From: Aestuariimicrobium sp. p3-SID1156
GTDB taxonomy: Bacteria > Actinomycetota > Actinomycetes > Propionibacteriales > Propionibacteriaceae
DNA length: 64,000 bases
Assembly (NCBI RefSeq): GCF_025144225.1
Contig: NZ_JALXXB010000010.1
Coordinates: 37,995-101,994, forward strand
Direction: 5' to 3'
Shown piece by piece: positions 17,026-25,646 of the stretch (positions are counted from its first letter, which is position 1; each line of letters opens with the position of its first letter). A program made the translations under genes and the position numbers. A model generated the notes under the pieces. It ran no database searches and was not told the origin of the DNA. It saw only the letters and a program-made list of their open reading frames with translations.

Positions 17026-18798
17026 ATGGGAGCCATCCGCAAGGTTCTGATCGCCAACCGTGGAGAGATCGCGGTTCGAGTGATCCGCGCCGCTCGCGAT
17101 GCCGGCATCCAGAGCGTGGCGATCTACGCTGATTCGGATTCGAAGTCGTTGTTCGTGGACCTCGCTGACGAGGCATTCTCGCTGGCAGGCGCCACGCCCG
17201 CCGAAACCTACCTCAACATCCCCAAGATCCTGGACGTCGCCCAGCGCTCTGGCGCGGACGCGATCCACCCCGGTTACGGCTTCCTCGCCGAGAACGCCGA
17301 CTTCGCCCAAGCCGTCATGGACGCCGGCTTGACCTGGATCGGCCCCCCGCCCTCGGCCATCGATGCCCTCGGCGACAAGGTCAAGGCCCGCCACATTGCC
17401 CTCAAGGTGGGCGCTCCCCTGGTCCCGGGGACCCCCGACCCGGTCGCCAATGCCGATGAGGTCGTCGCCTTCGCCCAGCAGCATGGCCTGCCCATCGCCA
17501 TCAAGGCCGCCTTCGGCGGCGGCGGTCGCGGCCTCAAGGTCGCCCGCACCATGGAGGAGGTGCCTGAGCTCTTCGAGTCGGCTACCCGTGAGGCCGTCAC
17601 CGCCTTCGGCCGCGGCGAGTGCTTCGTCGAGCGCTACCTCGACAAGCCGCGCCACGTGGAGACCCAGTGCCTTGCCGACACCCACGGCAATGTGGTCGTC
17701 GTCTCCACGCGTGACTGCTCCCTGCAGCGCCGCCACCAGAAGCTGGTCGAGGAGGCTCCTGCCCCCTTCCTGAACGAGCAGCAGCTGCAGACCCTCTACT
17801 CCTCGTCCAAGGCCATCCTCAAGGAAGCCGGCTATGTCGGCGCCGGCACCTGCGAGTTCCTGGTCGCCCAGGATGGCCTGATCTCCTTCCTCGAGGTCAA
17901 CACCCGCCTCCAGGTGGAACACCCCGTCTCCGAGGAGGTCACCGGCATCGACCTGGTTCGCGAGATGTTCCGCATCGCCGCCGGCGAGGAGCTGGGCTAT
18001 GACGACCCCGAGGTTCGCGGCCACTCGATCGAGTTCCGCATCAACGCCGAGGACGCCGGCCGCAACTTCATGCCTGCTCCCGGCACCCTGGTCACCTGGC
18101 ATGCGCCCAGCGGCCCCGGTGTCCGCGTGGACGAGGGCTACCACGCCGGCATGACCGTCCCCGGCACCTTCGACTCGCTGGTCGCCAAGGTCATCGTGAC
18201 CGGCGCCAACCGCGGCGAAGCCCTGCAACGTTCGCGCCGCGCGCTCTCGGAGATCACGCTGGAGGGCATGCCCACCGTGATCCCCTTCCACAAGGCGGTC
18301 CTGGAGGATCCGGCCTACACCGCCGAGAATGGCTCCTTCGACGTCCACACCCGCTGGATCGAGACCGAGTTCACCGGCCAGATCGCTGCCTACAGCGGTC
18401 TGCTGGGTGAGGCCGAGGATGTGGCCGAGCCGCAGGTCGTGACCATTGAGGTCAACGGCAAACGCCTCGAGGTCAAGATCCCCGGTGACCTGTCCGTGGG
18501 ACGCGGTGCGGCTCCGGCGAGGGCCAAGAAGCCCACCAAGCGTGACCGTGGCGGTGGCAAGGTCGCAGCCCCCTCGGGCAATGCGGTCGCCGCCCCGATG
18601 CAGGGCACCGTGGTCAAGGTCGCCGTGGCCGACGGGGACATCGTGGAGGAGGGTCAGCTGGTCGTGGTCCTCGAGGCCATGAAGATGGAGCAGCCGATCA
18701 ACGCCCACAAGGCCGGCACCATCACGAGCCTTGCCGTGGAGGCTGGTGCCACCGTCACCGCCGGCCAGGTCATGTGTGAAATCGCCGACGCGGAGTGA
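17026..18798 (+). CDS. pccA: Acyl-CoA carboxylase alpha subunit: biotin carboxylase plus carrier domain
   Basis: Carboxylates its own biotin and passes CO2 to the beta subunit. Residues 1-450 form biotin carboxylase: [44 protein letters not shown] (ATP-grasp glycine loop), [15 protein letters not shown] basic linker ([12 protein letters not shown]) leads to the carrier domain with the biotinylated lysine in EAMKMEQP. At 590 residues it is the AccA3/PccA form. ATG 17026 has GGAGG at a 5-nt spacing; the ATG at 17023 is too close. It works with pccB and accE at 10-11.9 kb and BirA at 9 kb. Confidence 0.95.
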   Translation: MGAIRKVLIANRGEIAVRVIRAARDAGIQSVAIYADSDSKSLFVDLADEAFSLAGATPAETYLNIPKILDVAQRSGADAIHPGYGFLAENADFAQAVMDAGLTWIGPPPSAIDALGDKVKARHIALKVGAPLVPGTPDPVANADEVVAFAQQHGLPIAIKAAFGGGGRGLKVARTMEEVPELFESATREAVTAFGRGECFVERYLDKPRHVETQCLADTHGNVVVVSTRDCSLQRRHQKLVEEAPAPFLNEQQLQTLYSSSKAILKEAGYVGAGTCEFLVAQDGLISFLEVNTRLQVEHPVSEEVTGIDLVREMFRIAAGEELGYDDPEVRGHSIEFRINAEDAGRNFMPAPGTLVTWHAPSGPGVRVDEGYHAGMTVPGTFDSLVAKVIVTGANRGEALQRSRRALSEITLEGMPTVIPFHKAVLEDPAYTAENGSFDVHTRWIETEFTGQIAAYSGLLGEAEDVAEPQVVTIEVNGKRLEVKIPGDLSVGRGAAPARAKKPTKRDRGGGKVAAPSGNAVAAPMQGTVVKVAVADGDIVEEGQLVVVLEAMKMEQPINAHKAGTITSLAVEAGATVTAGQVMCEIADAE

Positions 18799-18948
18799 CC
18801 GAGAAGAACCCACCAGGGTGACTCTCGTCGCCGGGGAGGTTGTGACCGGGCAGGCTGAGAAATGCACAGACTGCCTAGTCACAGCCGCCTGTTCCTGTGA
18901 ATCGCGGTGATTTGCCACCCCACCATTGCACGGTCAACCATCGGGGGA

Positions 18949-18954
18949 CAGACT
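18949..18954 (+). promoter_or_regulatory. Possible leaderless -10
   Basis: CAGACT ends 7 nt before GTG 18962; the same hexamer and spacing precede the PH-domain gene at 8603. Confidence 0.35.
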
Positions 18955-18961
18955 GGTAGGC

Positions 18962-19681
18962 GTGTCCACTGCCCTGATCCTCGTGATGATTGCCGGCCTC
19001 ATTGGCCTCGCAGTCGTTCTCAGGGCATTTCATCGTCACGAAATGGACGCCCGGGCGATACGCCTGCGCGACATCGATGCCCTCACCCGCTCCCGTGCCC
19101 TGGCCCAGTCCGACCTCGCCCTGCTGCGGACCGACCTCACCCTGCACTCGTCGCAGCTCGCGGAGCTGTCCATGATGGATCCCGAACTGGCCCAACCGAT
19201 GCAGGAGTACCTCACCGAGCTGGCCGGTAGTGTCGACGAACTGGCCACCGAGCTGGCCGTGGCAGAGCACTCGGGGGACATCCAGCAGGCCACCCAGGCC
19301 ATGTCGCACACCCGGCAGGCCCTGGCCACCCTCACCTCGATCCTGCTGGCCGAGCCCAGCCCTCCCGTGCGCCCGCCCTGCTTCTTCAACCCCAATCACG
19401 GGCCGAGCAGCACCATCGTGGTCTGGACGGGCGAGGACGACCGCCCGGTGCGCGTCCCCTGTTGTGCAGCCGATGCTGAGCGCCTGCGCTCGGGTGCAGC
19501 CCCATACTCGCGGACCGTGGCTGCCGATGGTGTCCGAGTGCCCTGGTGGCAGGCCGGCCCGACCGTGCGCCCGTGGGCCATGGGCTGGTTCCACGACTGG
19601 CTCACGTCGAGCGCGTCGCGCACCGACCTGGGCGAGTCCTTCCCCAGCCTGTTCGCCGAAGAGCTGCCCCGCGCTGTCTGA
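18962..19681 (+). CDS. Membrane-anchored protein with helical domain, function unknown
   Basis: No family recognised. The 239-residue protein has one N-terminal membrane helix (about residues 3-22), then a charged helical region of about 100 residues (Leu/Arg/Asp/Glu-rich, possible coiled coil). A distinct C-terminal half starts PPCFFNPNHGPS, with CxxxxNPxH-like and VPCC Cys/His residues that could bind metal, and ends in a Trp-rich segment. A similar CFFNPxHGP...VPxC arrangement is known to me from actinobacterial membrane proteins with TPM-like neighbours, but I cannot assign a function. The GTG start is supported by a -10 seven nt upstream. Confidence 0.7.
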   Translation: MSTALILVMIAGLIGLAVVLRAFHRHEMDARAIRLRDIDALTRSRALAQSDLALLRTDLTLHSSQLAELSMMDPELAQPMQEYLTELAGSVDELATELAVAEHSGDIQQATQAMSHTRQALATLTSILLAEPSPPVRPPCFFNPNHGPSSTIVVWTGEDDRPVRVPCCAADAERLRSGAAPYSRTVAADGVRVPWWQAGPTVRPWAMGWFHDWLTSSASRTDLGESFPSLFAEELPRAV

Positions 19682-19706
19682 CCGCGTCCGCCTGATGAGG
19701 TCTGGG

Positions 19707-21125
19707 TCAGTAGGGCATGCCCGACGCGCGGCGCTTGTGCAGCTGGCGTGCGGCTTCGGCGATGGAGCCCGACATCGAGGGGTAGACGGTGAAGTCGTTC
19801 GCCAGTTCGTCCACCGTGATCCGGTCACCCACGGCGATCGACACCGAGTGGATCAGTTCCGAGGCGTGCGGAGCGACCACGACGCCCCCCACGATGATGC
19901 CGGTGACCGGCAGGCAGAAGAGCTTCACGAAACCGTCATGCACGCCCTGCATCTTCGCGCGGGCATTCGACTTCAGCGGCAGGGTCAGAACGCTGGCCCG
20001 GACCTCCCCCGAGTCGATTTGGGCCTGGGTGACGCCCACGGTGGCGATCTCAGGTGAGGTGAAGACGTTGGAGCTGACGGCCTTGAGGTCCAGCGGGCTG
20101 ACCGCGTCCCCGAGCGAGTGCCACATGGCGATGCGGCCCTGCATCGCCGCCACGGACGCCAGTGCGAAGACGCCGGTGCAGTCCCCTGCGGCGTAGACAC
20201 CGCGCGCGGTGGTGCGGGAGACCCTGTCGGTGACGATGTGGCCGGATTCGGTGACCTGGACACCCGCCTCCTCCAGGCCGATGCCGCTGGTGTTGGGGAT
20301 GGCGCCCACCGCCATCAGGCAGTGGGATCCACGAACCTCGCGGCCGTCCTGGAGGTTCACGACGACCTCATCACCCTCGCGGCGGGCAGCGGTGGCGCGG
20401 GAACGCGACATGATCTCCATGCCACGTCCTTCGAAGACCTCCTGGAGCACGTCGGCGGCGTCTTCGTCCTGGCCGGGCAGCACCTTGTCACGGGAGCTGA
20501 CCAGCACAACGTCCACGCCGAGCTCGTCGTAGGCCGAGGCGAACTCCGCGCCGGTGACCCCCGAGCCGACCACGATCAGCTTTTCGGGGAGCTCGGTGAG
20601 GTTGTAGACCTGCTTCCAGTTCAGGATGCGCTCTCCGTCGCACTGCGCGCTCGGGAGTTCGCGCGGGGTGGTGCCGGTGGCGATGAGGGTGATGTCGGCC
20701 TTCAGCGTTTCCTCGGTGCCGTCAGCCCCAGTGGCGATGACCTCTTCGGTGCCGTTGAGACGACCGGTGCCCTTGATGACGCGGATGCCCTGGGTGCGCA
20801 TCTTCTCGGTGATGTCGGCGCTTTGCGCGGCGGCCAGGTCCATGACGCGCTCGTTGACCCGGGCGAGATCGACGTGGACCGAGGAGGCGACGCCGCTGTC
20901 CTCGCCGGTCTCCCAGACGCGCAGGCCGAGCTCCTCGGCGCGGTGGATGGTGCTCATCACCTCAGCGGTGGCGATCAGGGTCTTCGAGGGAACGCAGTCG
21001 GTCAGCACGGAGGCTCCACCGAGCCCTTCTCGTTCGATGATCGTCACCTCACCGCCAAGCTGGGCTCCAACGAGTGCGGCCTCGTAGCCGCCGGGTCCTC
21101 CACCAAGAATCACAACGCTGGTCAC
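19707..21125 (-). CDS. lpdA: LpdA-type flavoprotein NAD(P)H-quinone/disulfide oxidoreductase
   Basis: Pyridine nucleotide-disulfide oxidoreductase fold: FAD-binding VVILGGGPGGYEAAL, NAD-binding VVGSGVTGAEFASAYDELG, and C-terminal dimerisation domain ending TVYPSMSGSIAEAARQL. The redox-disulfide segment reads GLGGASVLTDCVPSK, so the first Cys of the usual CxxxxC pair is missing. This matches mycobacterial LpdA (Rv3303c), which reduces quinones rather than lipoamide. GTG 21125 lies 6 nt after CAGAAT. Divergent from pnp with 67 bp between. 472 residues, normal length. Confidence 0.92.
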   Translation of the reverse strand: MTSVVILGGGPGGYEAALVGAQLGGEVTIIEREGLGGASVLTDCVPSKTLIATAEVMSTIHRAEELGLRVWETGEDSGVASSVHVDLARVNERVMDLAAAQSADITEKMRTQGIRVIKGTGRLNGTEEVIATGADGTEETLKADITLIATGTTPRELPSAQCDGERILNWKQVYNLTELPEKLIVVGSGVTGAEFASAYDELGVDVVLVSSRDKVLPGQDEDAADVLQEVFEGRGMEIMSRSRATAARREGDEVVVNLQDGREVRGSHCLMAVGAIPNTSGIGLEEAGVQVTESGHIVTDRVSRTTARGVYAAGDCTGVFALASVAAMQGRIAMWHSLGDAVSPLDLKAVSSNVFTSPEIATVGVTQAQIDSGEVRASVLTLPLKSNARAKMQGVHDGFVKLFCLPVTGIIVGGVVVAPHASELIHSVSIAVGDRITVDELANDFTVYPSMSGSIAEAARQLHKRRASGMPY

Positions 21126-21131
21126 AGGCCC

Positions 21132-21137
21132 ATTCTG
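21132..21137 (-). promoter_or_regulatory. Leaderless -10 for lpdA
   Basis: CAGAAT on the minus strand, 6 nt before GTG 21125. Confidence 0.4.
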
Positions 21138-21179
21138 TCAGAGTTGGGGCTGCCGGTGACCTGTGACGAGGCCCTTGCC

Positions 21180-21185
21180 TATTGT
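21180..21185 (+). promoter_or_regulatory. Leaderless -10 for pnp
   Basis: TATTGT ends 7 nt before GTG 21193 and decides between this start and GTG 21163. Confidence 0.5.
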
Positions 21186-21192
21186 GGACCCT

Positions 21193-22023
21193 GTGAAGAT
21201 TGACACCGAGCCTGCGCAGCCCCCCGCCCCCGACCCGTTCGCCCTCGCCCGCACCGCTGCGGACGCACTGCGCGTCACGACCGGCATCGACTCCGCCGAC
21301 CTGGCTCTCGTGCTCGGGTCGGGTTGGAAGTCAGGGACCGATCTGCTTGGTGAGCCGCTGGCCTCCGTGGACCTGGCCGAGCTGCCCGGGTTCAGCGCGC
21401 CGGCCGTCGCAGGACATGGCGGCCAGGTGCTGGTCGTCCGTACCCCTGCCGGGAAGACGGCGCTGGTCTTCACCGGGCGGACACACTTCTACGAGGAGAA
21501 GGGCGTGGACGCCGTGGTTCACGGCGTCCGGACCGCTGCTGCCCTGGGCGTGAAGAGGCTTGTGCTGACCAATGGCTGCGGCGGTCTCAACCCGGCGTGG
21601 GGGCCGGGGACTACCGTGCTGATCCGCGACCACATCAACCTGACCGCTGCTTCACCGCTGCACGGCGCAACCTTCGTCGACCTCACGAACGCCTACAGCC
21701 CGGAGTTGATCGCTCTGGCGCAGGGTGTCGATCCCACCCTGCAGACCGGCGTCTACGTGCAGTTCCGCGGACCACACTACGAGACCCCGGCCGAGGTGCG
21801 CATGGCCGGGATCATCGGCGGAGACCTGGTCGGCATGTCCACCACCCTGGAGACCATCGCCGCCCGCGAGGCCGGCATGGAAGTACTGGGGATCTCCCTG
21901 GTCACCAACGCCGCCGCGGGCGTCACCGATGCCCCGCTGGACCACAGCGAGGTGATCGCTGCCGGGCAGGAGGCCGCACCCCGCCTGGCCCGACTGCTCG
22001 CCGACCTGGTGGAGGTGCTGTGA
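21193..22023 (+). CDS. pnp: Purine nucleoside phosphorylase
   Basis: Phosphorolyses purine (deoxy)nucleosides to base and (deoxy)ribose-1-phosphate. Trimeric PNP family motifs: LALVLGSGWKSG, LVLTNGCGGLN, RDHINLTAASPL, FRGPHYETPAEVRM, GMSTTLETIAAREAGM and LVTNAAAG. GTG 21193 gives 276 residues. It shares TGATG with the following phosphomutase gene, so the pair acts as a salvage unit: PNP yields the sugar-1-phosphate and the mutase interconverts it. Mycobacterial counterpart: Rv3307. Confidence 0.94.
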   Translation: MKIDTEPAQPPAPDPFALARTAADALRVTTGIDSADLALVLGSGWKSGTDLLGEPLASVDLAELPGFSAPAVAGHGGQVLVVRTPAGKTALVFTGRTHFYEEKGVDAVVHGVRTAAALGVKRLVLTNGCGGLNPAWGPGTTVLIRDHINLTAASPLHGATFVDLTNAYSPELIALAQGVDPTLQTGVYVQFRGPHYETPAEVRMAGIIGGDLVGMSTTLETIAAREAGMEVLGISLVTNAAAGVTDAPLDHSEVIAAGQEAAPRLARLLADLVEVL

Positions 22024-23699
22024 TGAGTGAGTCCGCAATCGACCCCGGCCTGCTGGCGCGGGCGGAGGCGTGGCGACAGGCCGATCCTGATTCGGCCACT
22101 GCGACAGCCCTCGGGGGGCTGATCGAGTCCGCCCGTGCCGGCGACGCGGCTGCCCTCACTGAATTGCAGGACGCCTTCGCTGGACCGCTGACCTTCGGCA
22201 CGGCGGGCCTGCGCGCAGCGCTCGGCGCAGGTCCGGCCCGGATGAACAGGGTGGTGGTCTCCCAGGCAGCCGCGGGATTCGCGCAGTGGCTGAAGGCCCA
22301 TGGGCACGCAGGCGGTCGCGTCCTCATTGGTTTTGATGCCCGCTACAACTCCGACGTCTTCGCCCGGGACACCGCCGAGATCATGCAGGCAGCCGGTTTC
22401 GAGGCACTGCTGACCGACCAGCCCACCCCGACCCCGGTGGTGGCCTTCGGGATCCAGCAGTTCGGCTGCGTCGCCGGCGTGGTGGTGACGGCCTCGCACA
22501 ACCCCCCACAGGACAACGGCTACAAGGTCTATCTGGGTGACGGATCGCAGATCGTGCCCCCCACCGATGCCGAGATTGCCGCCTGCATCGCCGAGGTTGC
22601 CGCCGAGCCGATCAGCCAGGTGTCCCGAGATCCGGGCTACCGGGTTATCGGTGAGGAGCTGGTCGCCGCCTACGTCCAGCGTTGTGGCGAGCTCGTTCCC
22701 GAGAATGCCCCCCGTGAGCTCTCCTGGGTGTACACCGCCATGCACGGCGTGGGCGCCCGGGTGGTCAACCGCGCCGTGCATGCGGCGGGGTTGCCGGCTG
22801 GCATCAGCGTCGCGCAGCAGAACGACCCCGATCCCGCTTTTCCCACCGTCGCCTTCCCGAATCCGGAGGAGCCCGGTGCCATCGACCTTGCGCTCGCGCT
22901 CGCCGAACAGACCGGTGTCGACGTCGTCGTGGCCAATGATCCGGACGCCGACCGCTGCGCCGTGGCCGCCGTGATGGGCGGCAGCTGGCGAATGCTCTCC
23001 GGTGACGAGCTCGGTGCGCTGCTGGGTGATGACTTCCTGCGGCGCGGCGTCCAGGGTGTCTACGCCAGTTCCGTGGTCTCCTCGACCCTGTTGGGGCGTA
23101 TGGCGCAGCAGGCCGGGCAGCCCTTCGTGACCACCCTCACCGGCTTCAAGTGGATCGGTCGGGTCCCCGGACTCGCCTACGGCTACGAGGAGGCGATCGG
23201 CTACTGCACCGACCCTGCCCGCGTCCCCGACAAGGACGGCGTCACCGCGCTGGTGAACATCCTGCGGATCGTCGCCGACCTCAGGGCCCAAGGACTGACC
23301 ATTGAGGACCGCTTGGACGAGATCGCCCGCACTTTCGGGCTGCACGCGACCGCTCCACTGAGCGTCCGCGTGACTGACCTGACCATCATTTCGGACGCCA
23401 TGGCGAGGCTTCGGGCCAATCCCCCGTCAACCCTCCTGGGCTCCACGGTCACCGTCATCGACCTCGCCGAACCGGGCCCGGACTCCCACCTCCCGCCGAC
23501 CAATGCTGTCGAGATCACCGGCGACAGGGTGCATGTCGTCGTCCGCCCCTCGGGCACCGAGCCCAAGCTCAAGTGCTACCTCGAGGTTCGCGGCACCCCG
23601 GACGCCGCCCAGGTCGACCTCCCCGGCGAACGCGCCCGTATCGCTGCCGAACTCAGCCAGCTGCGCGAGGAGATGTCGGGGGTCCTGGGACTGTCCTGA
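22023..23699 (+). CDS. pmmB: Phosphohexomutase / phosphopentomutase-like (PmmB family)
   Basis: Alpha-D-phosphohexomutase superfamily. Phosphoserine loop VVVTASHNPPQDNGYKVY, metal site VANDPDADRCAV, sugar-binding GYEEAIGYC and phosphate-binding VVVRPSGTEPKLKCY are present. The 558-residue length matches the PGM2/PmmB type, which includes phosphopentomutases. Translational coupling to pnp (TGATG) favours ribose-1-phosphate as a substrate over mannose phosphate; this is inference. Mycobacterial counterpart: Rv3308 (pmmB). Confidence 0.9.
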   Translation: MSESAIDPGLLARAEAWRQADPDSATATALGGLIESARAGDAAALTELQDAFAGPLTFGTAGLRAALGAGPARMNRVVVSQAAAGFAQWLKAHGHAGGRVLIGFDARYNSDVFARDTAEIMQAAGFEALLTDQPTPTPVVAFGIQQFGCVAGVVVTASHNPPQDNGYKVYLGDGSQIVPPTDAEIAACIAEVAAEPISQVSRDPGYRVIGEELVAAYVQRCGELVPENAPRELSWVYTAMHGVGARVVNRAVHAAGLPAGISVAQQNDPDPAFPTVAFPNPEEPGAIDLALALAEQTGVDVVVANDPDADRCAVAAVMGGSWRMLSGDELGALLGDDFLRRGVQGVYASSVVSSTLLGRMAQQAGQPFVTTLTGFKWIGRVPGLAYGYEEAIGYCTDPARVPDKDGVTALVNILRIVADLRAQGLTIEDRLDEIARTFGLHATAPLSVRVTDLTIISDAMARLRANPPSTLLGSTVTVIDLAEPGPDSHLPPTNAVEITGDRVHVVVRPSGTEPKLKCYLEVRGTPDAAQVDLPGERARIAAELSQLREEMSGVLGLS

Positions 23700-23754
23700 G
23701 GTCAGTCCCCGCCAGACATGTCGAAACGGCGACGGGGGTCAATGGGATCGTCAT

Positions 23755-24483
23755 TCATGTCGTGACGAAGCGTGCTGGCTCGGTGAAGTATGGCCATTCC
23801 GTGGCGAAGGCGACCGCGAACTCGGCGTAGGCCTTGCAGCCTCGCATCACCTGCTGGGCGGTGTAGTAGTCGACATAGCGAAAGCCGTAGGTCTCGCCAC
23901 GAGCGAAGGCCTCGCCCTCGATCGCCCCGCGCCACCGCTCGTGCGCTTCGGCGCTCACGGGCACGTGTGTGGTGGGTCGAAAGCCCTCCTCGTCCTCCCA
24001 ATTCTCAGCGAAAAGGAGGTGCGGGATCCCGTGTCGTTGATGCTCGGGGTCCTCGCCGTCCGTGTGCCATCCTGGAAGGCCCGAGAGCAGCCGGGCTCGC
24101 ACGGCCAGTCGCGAAGCATTCTCATGATCAGGGTGCATCGAGTGATGCCAGTGAGCGATCAGCACATCCGGTCGCCACCGCCTCAGCGTCAATGCCAGCC
24201 GTTGGGCCAGAGCCTCGTCATGCACCAGAAAGCCGTCGGACTGATCCTCCCAGCAGTAGAACTCGGCCCCGATGGCATCAGCGAAGGCGCGTCCCTCCGA
24301 CAATTTCTGCGCCGCATACTCCGGCACACTCAGCCGGGGATGCCCCCGTTCGCCAGGAGTGAGCGCCAGCAAAATGCTCCGGCCGCCTGCCAGGACGTTC
24401 TGCGCCAATACCGGTCCAGCCGCCAGGTCCATGTCACCAATGTGGCCGCCGACGGCGACCATGGTCACCCCTCCGCTCGACAT
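23755..24483 (-). CDS. PIG-L/LmbE-family deacetylase-like protein with altered active site
   Basis: Zinc-dependent N-deacetylase fold seen in MshB and LmbE-type enzymes. The first metal motif, normally AHPDDE, reads GHIGDMD (residues 13-19). His14 and Asp17 fit the two metal ligands, but the Asp used as general base is Gly16. The second motif is intact as HPDHENA in HHSMHPDHENA. Length is 242 residues. It follows the GNAT gene by 3 nt and uses a CTGAGGA ribosome site inside it. Substrate unknown; it is not clearly MshB or Mca. It may be a related hydrolase, or inactive as a deacetylase. Confidence 0.78.
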   Translation of the reverse strand: MSSGGVTMVAVGGHIGDMDLAAGPVLAQNVLAGGRSILLALTPGERGHPRLSVPEYAAQKLSEGRAFADAIGAEFYCWEDQSDGFLVHDEALAQRLALTLRRWRPDVLIAHWHHSMHPDHENASRLAVRARLLSGLPGWHTDGEDPEHQRHGIPHLLFAENWEDEEGFRPTTHVPVSAEAHERWRGAIEGEAFARGETYGFRYVDYYTAQQVMRGCKAYAEFAVAFATEWPYFTEPARFVTT

Positions 24484-24486
24484 TCC

Positions 24487-25446
24487 TCAGAGGTCCTTCC
24501 GCAGCAGCTGGAATGTCCGATTGACCCTCCAGCCAGCCCTTTCATACATGGTGAAGGCCGGGCCGTGGGTCTCGCCCCACAGGAAGTAGGACTCGCTTGC
24601 ACCCTCTCGCGCCTGCTGGGCCATCGTCTCCGCCAGCAGGATCGCACCCAGCGCCTTACCGCGTTGGGAGGGGTCGACGCCGATGGGGCCGAAGCGTCCG
24701 ATGTCTCCGTCATAGCTGGCGAAGGTGGAGAAGCCCACCACTGCGCCCTGCGGGTCTCGACACAGGACAATTCGATCGGGTCGGGCCCGTCGACGGGATT
24801 CCTCGCGGGCAATGTCACCCCAATCGGGAGCGACCTTCTCCGCTGCCCACTGGATCAGCTCAGGCAGGTCGCCCCACCCTGCCGGCCCGATGGCATATCC
24901 CTCCTCGAGGCGTTGCTGCTTGAGCTTCGCTATCGAGTCGGGGATGGTGTCGCTGATCGGTGCACTCTGACCCACGGAGGTGATGCGGACCTCGAAGCCC
25001 TTCGACGCCAGCAGTGACATCGCGTCGGGGTAGGTCTCCGCGTCCAGACCGGGAACGAAGTAGCCCGGAGGATAGGCGCAGAAGTCAACACGTTCCGCGC
25101 CGCGCGCTTCAAGCCAGGCGATCGCAGTATCCACGAGGGCACCGCCCACACCCTGTCGACGATGCGTCGGCCCCACTGCCAGCAACGTGATCCAGCCGGT
25201 TCCCCATGGCAGCGGGACGCGATGGGGCCCAGCGAGGACGGCGTAGCAGACCCCCATCACCTCTCCGGTCGTTTCTTCGATCGCCACGAGCAGCCCTTCC
25301 CGATGGAAACCCTCGTCCAACAGGATGTGCTGGGCGAATCGCTCCTGGGAAATTTCTTCCCGGGGACATGCCTCTGAGAGCACATCAATGATTCCTGGAA
25401 GGTCATCTGCGATGAAAGGCCTGATGAGCCACCTGCGATCTGCCAT
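24487..25446 (-). CDS. GNAT N-acetyltransferase with two GNAT-like domains
   Basis: The 319-residue protein has a complete GNAT domain at about 8-150 with the acetyl-CoA loop GPTHRRQGVGGALVDTA, and a second GNAT-like half at about 175-319 with DPSQRGKALGAILLAE and a C-terminal MYERAGWRV strand. Tandem GNAT proteins include mycothiol synthase, but the sequence does not let me claim that. ATG 25446 has GAGGAG 9 nt upstream; the frame is open to 25476. It is the first gene of a pair with the PIG-L-type protein, which suggests opposite reactions on an amino sugar or similar amine. Confidence 0.82.
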   Translation of the reverse strand: MADRRWLIRPFIADDLPGIIDVLSEACPREEISQERFAQHILLDEGFHREGLLVAIEETTGEVMGVCYAVLAGPHRVPLPWGTGWITLLAVGPTHRRQGVGGALVDTAIAWLEARGAERVDFCAYPPGYFVPGLDAETYPDAMSLLASKGFEVRITSVGQSAPISDTIPDSIAKLKQQRLEEGYAIGPAGWGDLPELIQWAAEKVAPDWGDIAREESRRRARPDRIVLCRDPQGAVVGFSTFASYDGDIGRFGPIGVDPSQRGKALGAILLAETMAQQAREGASESYFLWGETHGPAFTMYERAGWRVNRTFQLLRKDL

Positions 25447-25633
25447 GAAGCAACACTCCTCTGTGTCCCCGGTCATCCCTACCCGTCCTCAGAGTCTGTC
25501 ATCAACTTTCTTGCATGGCAACGATTATGGAGGAAATATTTGCTCACTGGACGCTGCTGCGTTTCTGGGTCGTCACTCCGCGCGGGGGCCTCACATCCGT
25601 CCCGGGACGGATCCGATGTGACACCGGACTGGG

Positions 25634-25639
25634 TACCGT
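25634..25639 (+). promoter_or_regulatory. Leaderless -10 for the DUF2207 gene
   Basis: TACCGT ends 7 nt before ATG 25647. Confidence 0.45.
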
Positions 25640-25646
25640 GGGAGCC

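Noticed and set aside
16840..18918. Minus-strand extension of the alkyladenine glycosylase frame to 897 codons
   Set aside because: The extension is antisense to the carboxylase alpha gene; the glycosylase family begins at ATG 16839, which has its own -10.
23700..23754. Bidirectional terminator between pmmB and the PIG-L gene
   Set aside because: CCCCGCC and GGCGACGGGG can pair only with a bulge and a 14-nt loop; too weak to call.
23755..24483. MshB or Mca of mycothiol metabolism
   Set aside because: The AHPDDE motif is altered, and the length (242) is shorter than MshB/Mca (about 290-300).
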